Source of the DNA: Planctomycetaceae bacterium
Lineage (GTDB): Bacteria; Planctomycetota; Planctomycetia; Pirellulales; Thermoguttaceae
Assembly: GCA_031274045.1 (NCBI GenBank)
Contig: JAISQS010000136.1
Span: 1-5,758, forward strand
Reading direction: 5' to 3'
DNA length: 5,758 nucleotides
This document shows, piece by piece, positions 1-5,758 of the stretch (the stretch's first letter is position 1; each line of letters opens with the position of its first letter). Made by a program: the position numbers and the translations under genes. The notes under the pieces were generated by a model. It did no database searches, had not been told where the DNA came from, and saw only the letters and a program-made list of their open reading frames with translations.

Positions 1-1
1 T

Positions 2-1363
2 GCTCTTGAGGAGTGGACTGGTTGTGAGGCGAAGAATCTGGTTGGTCAACGCCTTCGATACCGCGCGACAACATCGCGTCTACGGCATGAGATAGTTGCG
101 GCAGCACTTGCGCCGCCGCCGGAGGTTTTTGAATATCAAAATAAAAAAAATTCCGGTGTTGAAAATAAATTGCAATCAGTTGCCGAAAACAAATCTGCCG
201 ACGATAAATTTGACAATAAACCCGAAGCCAAAAATTCCGAGCCGCAGAAATATCGCGCTGTTCTTGCGATAGATCGGATTAGTGTGATTAGCCGCCGTGT
301 TGCTGAATTTATTCCATTTGATCCGTCCGGTGTTTTGGTGATAGTCGATTCAAATGAAGCTACGGTGTCCGAAGTAAAATCGATTCAACCCTACGAATTA
401 CAACGCCAAACGGCAATGGACTTGCACCAGACGCTCTCGGTTTTTTTACGCCGTCAAGCTGGTCGGTATCGTTGGGAACGTATGATTGGCAGTTCGCAGC
501 AAATGCAACGAATCCGCCGTCAGGCTCGTCTTGCGGTAGAATCGTCGGCATCGGTGTTGATTGTCGGCGAATCGGGTACGGGCAAAGAACATTTAGCATC
601 AGCAATACACTACGGAAGCCAAAATACAGATCAACCCGGCGCAATCGTACCAATAGAATGTTCCGTACTCGGCGACGAACTAATTACATCGACAATATAC
701 GCATTTCGCAACAGATTCCAACAAGACCAATCCGCAAGACATCACACAATTCTACTAAAAGATGCTGATAAACTTTCACCATCAATACTCGCAACAATCG
801 CCGACTTCATAAGCTCCGCCTCAAAAAACCAACGAATAATCGCAACTTCAACCATCAACCCACAAGAATGGACAAATCACGAATCATTGCCGATCTTGCT
901 TGGGACGATAGTTATTGAATTGCCGCCGTTGCGAAAACGTAAGGAAGACATACCGCTCCTTGCACAGATGTTTTTAGAAGGACAAAACCGCGAAATCACA
1001 CAACAACGAGCCGGATTCACCGCCGAAGCAATGGACATTATCGTACAACATAATTGGCCCAGAAATCTTGATGAGCTTGAAGAGTTGGTGATCGAATCGC
1101 ACGCACAAGGCAACACGCCGCTCGTTACTTTTGCCGATTTGCCAATACGATTAAGACAAGTTTTCGACACCGCCGCAAAACAAGAACGAGACGATAAACC
1201 AATAAACCTCGAAACTTTCATGCAACAAATCGAACGCGAACTAATTGAAAGAGCAATAAAAACAGCAAGAGGAAATAAATCAAAAACCGCAAAACTACTA
1301 GGCTTAACCCGACCAAAATTATACCGGCGAATGGAAATTCTAAACATAAAAGAACCAAAATAA
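2..1363 (+). CDS. PAS-AAA+-Fis transcriptional regulator (NtrC-like, GAFTGA loop missing), 5'-truncated
   Basis: The frame is open from base 2 with no stop, so the gene begins left of the window; 453 residues are visible. Numbering is from the TTG at 170. The first 56 residues, before that codon, resemble a PAS fragment (WTG..., NLVGQ) followed by a polar linker at about 1-27. Residues 28-60 look like PAS-type closing strands ending in GVLVIVD. The AAA+ domain covers about 104-310, with a canonical Walker A, GESGTGKE (133-140). The usual GAFTGA loop, expected near 175-190, is not recognisable. The Walker B position reads TILLKDAD (193-200), with Ala where the Glu of DE is expected. The sensor region keeps LPPLRKRKEDIPLL (251-264). 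A Fis-type helix-turn-helix lies at about 354-393 (GNKSKTAKLLGL, then RPKLYRR). Family knowledge: GAFTGA contacts sigma-54, so I infer a DNA-binding regulator acting with another sigma factor or acting as a repressor. The ligand and targets are unknown. It converges with the aldolase gene. Confidence 0.85.
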   Translation, partial: ALEEWTGCEAKNLVGQRLRYRATTSRLRHEIVAAALAPPPEVFEYQNKKNSGVENKLQSVAENKSADDKFDNKPEAKNSEPQKYRAVLAIDRISVISRRVAEFIPFDPSGVLVIVDSNEATVSEVKSIQPYELQRQTAMDLHQTLSVFLRRQAGRYRWERMIGSSQQMQRIRRQARLAVESSASVLIVGESGTGKEHLASAIHYGSQNTDQPGAIVPIECSVLGDELITSTIYAFRNRFQQDQSARHHTILLKDADKLSPSILATIADFISSASKNQRIIATSTINPQEWTNHESLPILLGTIVIELPPLRKRKEDIPLLAQMFLEGQNREITQQRAGFTAEAMDIIVQHNWPRNLDELEELVIESHAQGNTPLVTFADLPIRLRQVFDTAAKQERDDKPINLETFMQQIERELIERAIKTARGNKSKTAKLLGLTRPKLYRRMEILNIKEPK

Positions 1364-1401
1364 ATCACAAACCACACACGGCATCCGCACACAACGACGC
1401 G

Positions 1402-1416
1402 CGCGGAACGTCCGCG
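1402..1416. terminator. GC-rich hairpin between convergent genes, possible bidirectional terminator
   Basis: CGCGGA (1402-1407) and TCCGCG (1411-1416) are perfect reverse complements around a 3-base ACG loop, 39 bp after the regulator stop and 58 bp after the aldolase stop. The stem is short and is followed only by TTTC on the plus strand, so intrinsic termination is uncertain. The rest of the 110-bp gap is A/C-rich on its left and T/G-rich on its right on the plus strand, and it holds a repeated GGTATTCTT (about 1421 and 1455). No gene is seen in the gap. Confidence 0.35.
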
Positions 1417-1473
1417 TTTCGGTATTCTTATCGCTTCATTATTTTTATCGTTTTGGTATTCTTGTTGGTTGTT

Positions 1474-2319
1474 TTATGCTTGTCCTTTTGAGCCGAAGAG
1501 GGCGAATAACGATTCGGCGAGTTCTATCACTTTTTCCGTTACATACGCGTCTAATTTTAGCGGATTGATTGTTCCGGTTGTTTCGTTGAGGTATTGTTTC
1601 ATTGATTGCGTGTAGACTAATTTTAATGCGGTAGAGATATTTATTTTGCTTGCGCCGCATGAAATTAAGCGTCGGAACGTTTCATCCGTCAGACCGGTGC
1701 CGCCATGAATCACAATCGGGCAACGCGTCGCTTCCGATAATCTTTGGACTAAGTCAAAATTTATCACCGGTATCCCTTTGTAAACACCGTGCGCCGTACC
1801 GACCGCCGGCGCAATCGCATCAATATCTGTCTCGCCAATATAACGCATCGTCTCATCAAAACCGGCAAGCGACTCAATATCATGCGATATATCATCCTCA
1901 ACACCAGCAATTATCCCAACCTCACCCTCAACCTCAACCCCACAACCATGCGCCAACTTCAACACCTCACGCGTCTGCTTAATATTCTCCTCAAACGCAA
2001 GATGTGAACTGTCAAACATAACCGAATCCCAACCAAGCTCACAACAACTACCACAAAACTCTATACTCTGACAATGATCCAAATGCAACACAACAGGAAC
2101 ATCCGCCAAATCTATCAACGGACGAGCAAAAGAAATAAAAGACTCAATACCAAACGACTTAACAGTCGCAACTGATGTCTGAACTATCAACGGACTACGA
2201 CTACGAACAGCAGCCGTGACAACAGCAGATAACGTAAGATGATTCAACACATTTATCGCCGCCACCGCATACTTCTTACTTTGCGCATCACGAAGCACCT
2301 TTGAAAATTTAGCTCTCAT
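1474..2319 (-). CDS. Class II (metal-dependent) ketose-bisphosphate aldolase, FbaA/GatY/KbaY family
   Basis: This 281-residue protein is the usual length for the short class II aldolases. These reversibly cleave fructose-1,6- or tagatose-1,6-bisphosphate into dihydroxyacetone phosphate plus glyceraldehyde-3-phosphate, using zinc, in the cytosol. Visible family motifs are HLDHC (79-83, with Asp81 as catalytic acid/base and His82 as metal ligand), VEGEVG (130-135, with Glu133), GTAHGVYKG (174-182, with His177 as metal ligand), IHGGTGL (204-210, with His205 as metal ligand) and KINISTALK (225-233, phosphate/substrate loop). The last motif resembles the GatY/KbaY style (NVATELK) more than classical FbaA, so substrate preference is unresolved; no tagatose or galactitol genes are nearby. 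The ATG at 2319 gives the expected N-terminus. No clear Shine-Dalgarno precedes it, and the 25 bases upstream are almost pure A/T. The residue after the catalytic LDH is Cys83, where Gly is usual. The gene lies 246 bp after lepB on the same strand. Confidence 0.92.
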   Translation of the reverse strand: MRAKFSKVLRDAQSKKYAVAAINVLNHLTLSAVVTAAVRSRSPLIVQTSVATVKSFGIESFISFARPLIDLADVPVVLHLDHCQSIEFCGSCCELGWDSVMFDSSHLAFEENIKQTREVLKLAHGCGVEVEGEVGIIAGVEDDISHDIESLAGFDETMRYIGETDIDAIAPAVGTAHGVYKGIPVINFDLVQRLSEATRCPIVIHGGTGLTDETFRRLISCGASKINISTALKLVYTQSMKQYLNETTGTINPLKLDAYVTEKVIELAESLFALFGSKGQA

Positions 2320-2367
2320 AATAATATAAAAAAAATTAAAATAAAAATTTGATGGTTAATAAAAATA

Positions 2368-2392
2368 ATCGTTGCGCAAAATACACAACGAT
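2368..2392 (-). terminator. Hairpin with T-rich tail between lepB and aldolase, possible terminator or operator
   Basis: ATCGTTG (2368-2374) and CAACGAT (2386-2392) form a perfect 7-bp inverted repeat with an 11-base spacer. Read on the minus strand, the stem is followed by TATTTTTATT, as in a weak rho-independent terminator for the rsmG-lepB transcript. It lies 49 bp upstream of the aldolase start, so it could instead be an operator or 5' leader hairpin for that gene. The stem is short and the loop long. The left arm overlaps a perfect palindrome, TTGCGCAA (2372-2379). Confidence 0.35.
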
Positions 2393-2401
2393 ATCGTCCA
2401 A

Positions 2402-2425
2402 AAAACATCTCACGCAAAACATCTC
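2402..2425. repeat. Short direct repeat, AAAACATCTC twice at 14-bp spacing
   Basis: AAAACATCTC occurs at 2402-2411 and again at 2416-2425, each followed by a CACGC or GCGC-like stretch. It lies in the lepB-aldolase intergenic region. It could be a tandem regulator-binding site or chance, and nothing else supports a function. Confidence 0.35.
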
Positions 2426-2500
2426 GCGCTTTTCATTGCGCCGCCCGTATTAAAGCTCTCCACTATGCGCAACGAAAATCCAAAATGACGCTTCACGCCG

Positions 2501-2565
2501 CATTCTACATTCTACATTCTGTACTCTACATTTGTACACTACATTCTGCACTCCTCACTCTGCAC
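2501..2565. repeat. Degenerate heptanucleotide tandem repeat, consensus CATTCTA/CACTCTG
   Basis: The tract divides into 7-bp units starting at 2501, 2508, 2515, 2522, 2529, 2542, 2549, 2556 and 2563, with a single 6-bp unit at 2536. Units read CATTCTA, CATTCTA, CATTCTG, TACTCTA, CATTTGT, ACACTA, CATTCTG, CACTCCT, CACTCTG and CAC(TTAA). The array runs right up to the lepB stop codon (2566-2568), and its last unit overlaps it. This resembles the short tandemly repeated heptamers known from some bacterial genomes, notably cyanobacteria. The rest of the intergenic stretch from 2320 is AT-rich, and I see no gene in it. Confidence 0.75.
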
Positions 2566-4542
2566 TTAATAAATTCTCCGCATTTTTTTGAAGTTCGGTA
2601 TGATTGCAAAGTGTGTTTTTCCAACTTGTAATCCGTGAGGCCAATAGACATACAACGCCTCGCCAATCAGCATATTACGATCAACATAATGCGGAATCCG
2701 ATCTTCTGTCCATAATCTGCTGTCTTTGCTTTTCGCGCTGTTGTCGCCTAGCATTAGGAACTGGTTTTTGTCCAGTTTAAATTCTACTCTGCGTGTTCTG
2801 CCGAGCGTCCGCCAGTATTCTTTGTGCGAGAAGAACCAATTCACAGCCTTCTCTATATCATCGTTTGAATAACTGCCGTTCGGCGAAATATCATGAACGA
2901 AATGCAACGGCGACTCCAATAGATCACAATGCGACCGATTGATTTCATCGCAGGCAATATAGTACATATCTCGCCAGACGCGAATTTGTCGGATGTCAAG
3001 AGCCGCGTTTTTTGCGCCGATTCTAACCGGTCGCAAATCACGCTCGGTCGGCGGTCTGTTGCGGTTTAAAACTCCCTCCGCATCACAACACTTGTCATAA
3101 CGATTCTTCTTGCCAAAATCGATCTCGTTGCCATCAACAATCAAACGCAACTCCTCATCAATATTGCAAAACATAACATCATAACTTCCCGCTTTCCGAA
3201 TTGGAGTCTGTGCAGTTACCGGCTCGAAAAATTCGTCTTGTCCGTCAATTGAAATCGTTGCCGCGCCATTTGTCAGATCAATATTACACCGAAAATTTAT
3301 TCCGCCCTTGACCAACAGCAACACAAAATTTCCTTCCGTTTTCTTTACGTTTAATTTGAGCGACGCAGCCAAATCACCAACCCAATTCATCCCCAAACCA
3401 TTTGCAGTCTTTTTGCAAAAATATTCCTTTTGCGGCTCGCCGTCATTTATCCAACTTCGCGTCATCAATTGAGTTGAAATCTCAGGTTCAAGCCGCATCG
3501 CGCCAGACCTATCAGGACGCTTAACAATTCCGGTATTGTAACCGACAAAATCAGTGACAAGCTGCAAGTTACTAGAACCCTCAAAAACAGGCGGCAAACG
3601 ACGCTGTTTAAGATAAAACCAATCATCCGAAGTCGGAACAATATTACTATATTCCAGCCAAGATTCCTTGCCATCAACCTCATCTGCTTTGTTCGCATTC
3701 GGCAAATGATTTTGTTTTCGTTGCGCAAATTCGGGAGAGTCCGTTTTGGTAGATTTGGCAGCGTCTGCGGAGATCGAGAACGATTTGTAATCTGCGGAAA
3801 GTTGCCAATTGCCATCGGATTTATCATTCCATCGCGGAGTCCAACCCGCTTGCAAAATCTCCGGCATAACGTAATCGTTGTCGTCAACTATTCGCATCAT
3901 GGCAAGAAGTTGCGGCAACGGTTTACGTTGTATTTCAAATTTCTCTTCACCAGTCCGCTTGACAAAAATATCACCATGCTCGATTCGGACAGTCTCATTT
4001 TCCAGACCAATCAAACGTTTTATGTAATTGATTTGCGGTTTTGCCGGATAGCGAAAAACGGTGACGTGCCATCGACTCGGTTTATTGAAATCGAATTGGC
4101 TTTTGTTCACAAAAATTCTGTCACCGTTAAACGTGAGATAAGTTTTTTGGTCAACATTATCTTGCCCGACATACATCGTGTGTCGGCATTGCGGACACGT
4201 CCCCGCAACAACACGCGGACTCGGCAACGGTTTGCCATCATAATCATAATAAATCGTACCCGTTAAATCTTCCGACTCCTCGCTCGCGCTGAAAGGGAAT
4301 TGGTAGCCGCACATCTCGCAATTAACATCTTTATGCCGCCCCATCAACGTCGTCGCCATCGAACCCGTAGGGATAACATACGCCTCCGCCGCAAACGCCT
4401 TAAAAAAGAACGCCAAAACCAACGCAATAATCAACGACTCCATATACTCACGAACCACACGAACCCCACTAACCGGTGTCACTCCCGCAGCAACAGCCCC
4501 CGTAGCAACATCTACAACTTTTTCCAATATCGCATCTGACAT
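2566..4542 (-). CDS. lepB: Signal peptidase I with zinc-ribbon-like and large beta-rich (LamG-like) insertions
   Basis: This membrane-anchored Ser/Lys protease removes signal peptides from exported proteins. One hydrophobic segment lies at about 34-52, just before box B, IPTGSM (57-62, nucleophile Ser61). Box C is GDRIFVNK (140-147), box D is YIKRLIGL (173-180, general base Lys175), and box E is GDNSAKSKDSR (599-609), followed by IGEALYVYWPHG. Two additions break up the catalytic fold. One is a segment with CxxC pairs at Cys75/Cys78 and Cys116/Cys119, probably a zinc ribbon. The other is an insert of roughly 300-400 residues between boxes D and E. The insert's stretch from about 385 to 525 has beta-strand patterning, LRLIVDGNEID (465-475) and VRIGAKN...RVWRD (506-524), reminiscent of LamG/concanavalin-like domains. 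At 658 residues it is two to three times the usual length. After box D, the common GLPG reads GLEN. The ATG at 4542 has an AAGG ribosome-binding site. The gene follows rsmG by 57 bp, probably in one transcript. Confidence 0.93.
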   Translation of the reverse strand: MSDAILEKVVDVATGAVAAGVTPVSGVRVVREYMESLIIALVLAFFFKAFAAEAYVIPTGSMATTLMGRHKDVNCEMCGYQFPFSASEESEDLTGTIYYDYDGKPLPSPRVVAGTCPQCRHTMYVGQDNVDQKTYLTFNGDRIFVNKSQFDFNKPSRWHVTVFRYPAKPQINYIKRLIGLENETVRIEHGDIFVKRTGEEKFEIQRKPLPQLLAMMRIVDDNDYVMPEILQAGWTPRWNDKSDGNWQLSADYKSFSISADAAKSTKTDSPEFAQRKQNHLPNANKADEVDGKESWLEYSNIVPTSDDWFYLKQRRLPPVFEGSSNLQLVTDFVGYNTGIVKRPDRSGAMRLEPEISTQLMTRSWINDGEPQKEYFCKKTANGLGMNWVGDLAASLKLNVKKTEGNFVLLLVKGGINFRCNIDLTNGAATISIDGQDEFFEPVTAQTPIRKAGSYDVMFCNIDEELRLIVDGNEIDFGKKNRYDKCCDAEGVLNRNRPPTERDLRPVRIGAKNAALDIRQIRVWRDMYYIACDEINRSHCDLLESPLHFVHDISPNGSYSNDDIEKAVNWFFSHKEYWRTLGRTRRVEFKLDKNQFLMLGDNSAKSKDSRLWTEDRIPHYVDRNMLIGEALYVYWPHGLQVGKTHFAIIPNFKKMRRIY

Positions 4543-4551
4543 AATTCTAAA

Positions 4552-4555
4552 CCTT
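4552..4555 (-). promoter_or_regulatory. Shine-Dalgarno (AAGG) of lepB
   Basis: On the minus strand AAGG lies 9 bases before the ATG at 4542, which supports that start. It is the only convincing ribosome-binding site in the window; the aldolase and rsmG starts have none that I can see. The 57-bp rsmG-lepB spacer also holds the palindrome CGTTAACG (4565-4572), of unknown meaning. Confidence 0.55.
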
Positions 4556-4599
4556 ATATTTAAACGTTAACGTGAAATTTTTTCTGATTATTTCGGATT

Positions 4600-5730
4600 T
4601 TATGATCGTCTGAATGATTGTTCGTTTCGTTTTCTTTTGTATGATTTTTTTTTGAATATTTTTTCTTTGGGTTCTCTTTTGTATTCTTTCAATTTATGGT
4701 CATCAATAATTTTATCAAGTTGCTCATAATCGTCTTTTCTACATATTTGCAGGATGACATTGTTTGCCGGTTCGGTATTTTTTGATTCGGTGTCATTCGG
4801 TTCTTTGGTGTTATTGGAGTTGTTGTTGGTGTTGTCTGTTTGGTTGGTTTGGTCTGAATTTATATTTGGTGTCGGGTAATTTTTTAGGACGCGCAAGGCT
4901 AGTTTGTTCATCAGGTTGTAATGTCGGGCTTCGCCTCTTTCGGCAACCCATTTTTGACCTTTGACCAATAACAGTCTGTCAAAAAGCGTCCAATACGGAC
5001 CAAACACGCGAAGCAACTCAACCAATTTTGAGACAGCTCTAACGGTGAGAGTTGTGAATCGTGTTGTTTGCGGGTTAATGATTTTGTTTTGTTCTTTTTC
5101 GTGTTGAGGTTTGTTCTGTTTTGGATTTTTGGAGTCGGGATTTTTTGGCGTTTTTTGGGATACACACGAGGCTAAAATAGTTTCGGCTTTGGCATGATAG
5201 ACGTTTACATTGAGATGCAATTCGTTGACAATTTCACTCAACGCAAGAGCCTTTTTGCCGGTCGAATCGCATAGATCAACATTCACATCAGGACGCAAAA
5301 TTGCCAACACAATACCGGGTACTCCGCCGCCAGAACCAACATCAAGCACATGCTCACCCTCACGCAAAAACTCCGACAACGCCAACGAGTCAACCAAATC
5401 ACGAGACACAAAACGATCATAAGTCGTATGACGAGTCAAATTAAAACGACCATTCCAATCCCAAAGCAAACGACAATAAGAATCAAGCAATTTAACCTTC
5501 GGCTTCGGCAAAATAATAGCATAACGTTGCAACGACTCCCGAAGCGATCCGAGCGGCGAGTCCGACGACAAGCCGAGTGACGACGCGGACAACGATTCGG
5601 GCAATGGTTCGGACAACGACTCGGACAACGACTCGGACAATGGTTCGGGCAACGATTCGGGCAACGACTCGGATAACGATTCGGGCAATGATTCTGATAA
5701 TGATTCGGGCAATATTTTTGGTGATTCCAT
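4600..5730 (-). CDS. rsmG: 16S rRNA (guanine-N7) methyltransferase RsmG, expanded by low-complexity tracts
   Basis: RsmG (GidB) uses S-adenosylmethionine to make m7G at the position equivalent to G527 in the 16S rRNA 530 loop, in the cytosol; its loss is known to give low-level streptomycin resistance. The core is clear: WNGRFNLTRH (92-101), RDLVDSL (110-116), the SAM-binding motif VLDVGSGGGVPGI (128-140), acidic Asp155, RAVSKLVELL (231-240) and LLVKGQK (254-260). At 376 residues it far exceeds the usual length of roughly 210. The extra length comes from ten ESLS/ESLP-type tetrapeptides (9-48), a Lys/Asn/Pro/Gln-rich insertion (about 190-222) between the SAM fold and the RAV motif, an Asn/Thr-rich insertion (about 288-324), and a basic tail (about 345-376). 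The ATG at 5730 has no visible Shine-Dalgarno. There is no other ATG before residue 274, but TTG codons recur in the repeat, and one at 5532 (residue 67) would give a near-standard N-terminus. The true start, and whether the repeat is translated, are therefore open. lepB follows. Confidence 0.9.
   Translation of the reverse strand: MESPKILPESLSESLPESLSESLPESLPEPLSESLSESLSEPLPESLSASSLGLSSDSPLGSLRESLQRYAIILPKPKVKLLDSYCRLLWDWNGRFNLTRHTTYDRFVSRDLVDSLALSEFLREGEHVLDVGSGGGVPGIVLAILRPDVNVDLCDSTGKKALALSEIVNELHLNVNVYHAKAETILASCVSQKTPKNPDSKNPKQNKPQHEKEQNKIINPQTTRFTTLTVRAVSKLVELLRVFGPYWTLFDRLLLVKGQKWVAERGEARHYNLMNKLALRVLKNYPTPNINSDQTNQTDNTNNNSNNTKEPNDTESKNTEPANNVILQICRKDDYEQLDKIIDDHKLKEYKREPKEKIFKKKSYKRKRNEQSFRRS
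5587..5713. repeat. 12-bp minisatellite within the 5' end of rsmG
   Basis: There are ten full 12-bp units from 5587 to 5706 plus a partial GGGCAAT (5707-5713). The plus-strand consensus is GG(A/G)CAA(C/T)G(A/G)(C/T)TC. On the minus strand each unit encodes ESLS, ESLP, EPLS or EPLP. Most variation falls in two codons: TCG/TCA/CCA for the second residue, and TCC/TCA/CCC for the fourth. A decayed continuation (GAGTCC, GACGAC and similar) extends left to about 5530. The unit is a multiple of three, so copy-number change keeps the reading frame. Confidence 0.9.
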
Positions 5731-5758
5731 GAATTGGGTTGGTAAATGTTTTCGGTTG

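Noticed and set aside
170..172. TTG at 170 as the start of the regulator gene
   Set aside because: The frame is open without a stop back to base 2, and those upstream codons read like a PAS domain (WTG, NLVGQ). The gene is therefore truncated by the window edge.
877..1392. 171-residue minus-strand ORF
   Set aside because: It is antisense to the AAA+/Fis part of the regulator, with no recognisable domain, and is a shadow of the A/C-rich codon use there.
2501..2565. CRISPR or transposon terminal repeat
   Set aside because: It is a head-to-tail 7-bp array without spacers, with no transposase or target-site duplication nearby.
3706..4266. 186-residue plus-strand ORF
   Set aside because: It is antisense to the conserved boxes C and D of lepB and has a basic, motif-free composition, as expected of a shadow frame.
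5587..5713. CRISPR array
   Set aside because: Units are contiguous 12-mers without spacers and lie in a coding frame.
5525..5758. Plus-strand open frame rich in Asp/Asn/Ser/Gly repeats (DNDS-like), resembling a surface SD-repeat protein
   Set aside because: It is the reverse strand of the rsmG minisatellite. It has no ATG before the tail and several stops just upstream, while the minus strand carries the clear RsmG core.
1..5758. Undescribed multi-gene defence or mobile system
   Set aside because: The three complete genes are ordinary housekeeping families, and the fourth is a regulator with no visible targets. There are no nucleases, integrases, toxins or other signs of a cassette.

Overview
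The window looks like chromosomal DNA of a moderate-to-low GC member of the Planctomycetota. That is an inference. It rests on the signal peptidase I, whose catalytic domain is split by a cysteine-pair (zinc-ribbon-like) segment and a very large beta-rich insert, and on the PAS/AAA+/Fis regulator that lacks a recognisable GAFTGA loop. From memory, I associate both architectures with planctomycetes. No rRNA, tRNA, CRISPR, transposase, phage or defence gene is visible.

Layout. A plus-strand regulator gene is already open at the left edge and ends at 1363. It converges on three minus-strand genes, which in transcription order are rsmG (5730-4600, 16S rRNA m7G methyltransferase), lepB (4542-2566, signal peptidase I) and a class II ketose-bisphosphate aldolase (2319-1474). 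The 110 bp between the convergent stops (1364-1473) hold a small GC-rich hairpin. The 57 bp between rsmG and lepB hold a Shine-Dalgarno for lepB, so these two are probably co-transcribed. The 246 bp between lepB and the aldolase hold a degenerate 7-bp tandem repeat abutting the lepB stop, a short direct repeat, and a hairpin followed by T-rich sequence. The aldolase may therefore be a separate unit.

How the genes relate. rsmG (ribosome modification) and lepB (protein export) are housekeeping genes, and the aldolase belongs to central or sugar-phosphate metabolism. The regulator has no visible target here, and nothing shows that the four genes form one pathway. No new multi-gene system is evident. 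The notable features are within genes: a signal peptidase with roughly 300-400 extra residues between its catalytic Lys and its box E; an RsmG expanded from the usual roughly 210 residues to 376 by a 12-bp minisatellite, two low-complexity insertions and a basic tail; a probably sigma-54-independent AAA+ regulator; and a strong codon gradient. In all four genes, on both strands, the 5' part uses mainly G/T-ending codons and the 3' part mainly A/C-ending codons.
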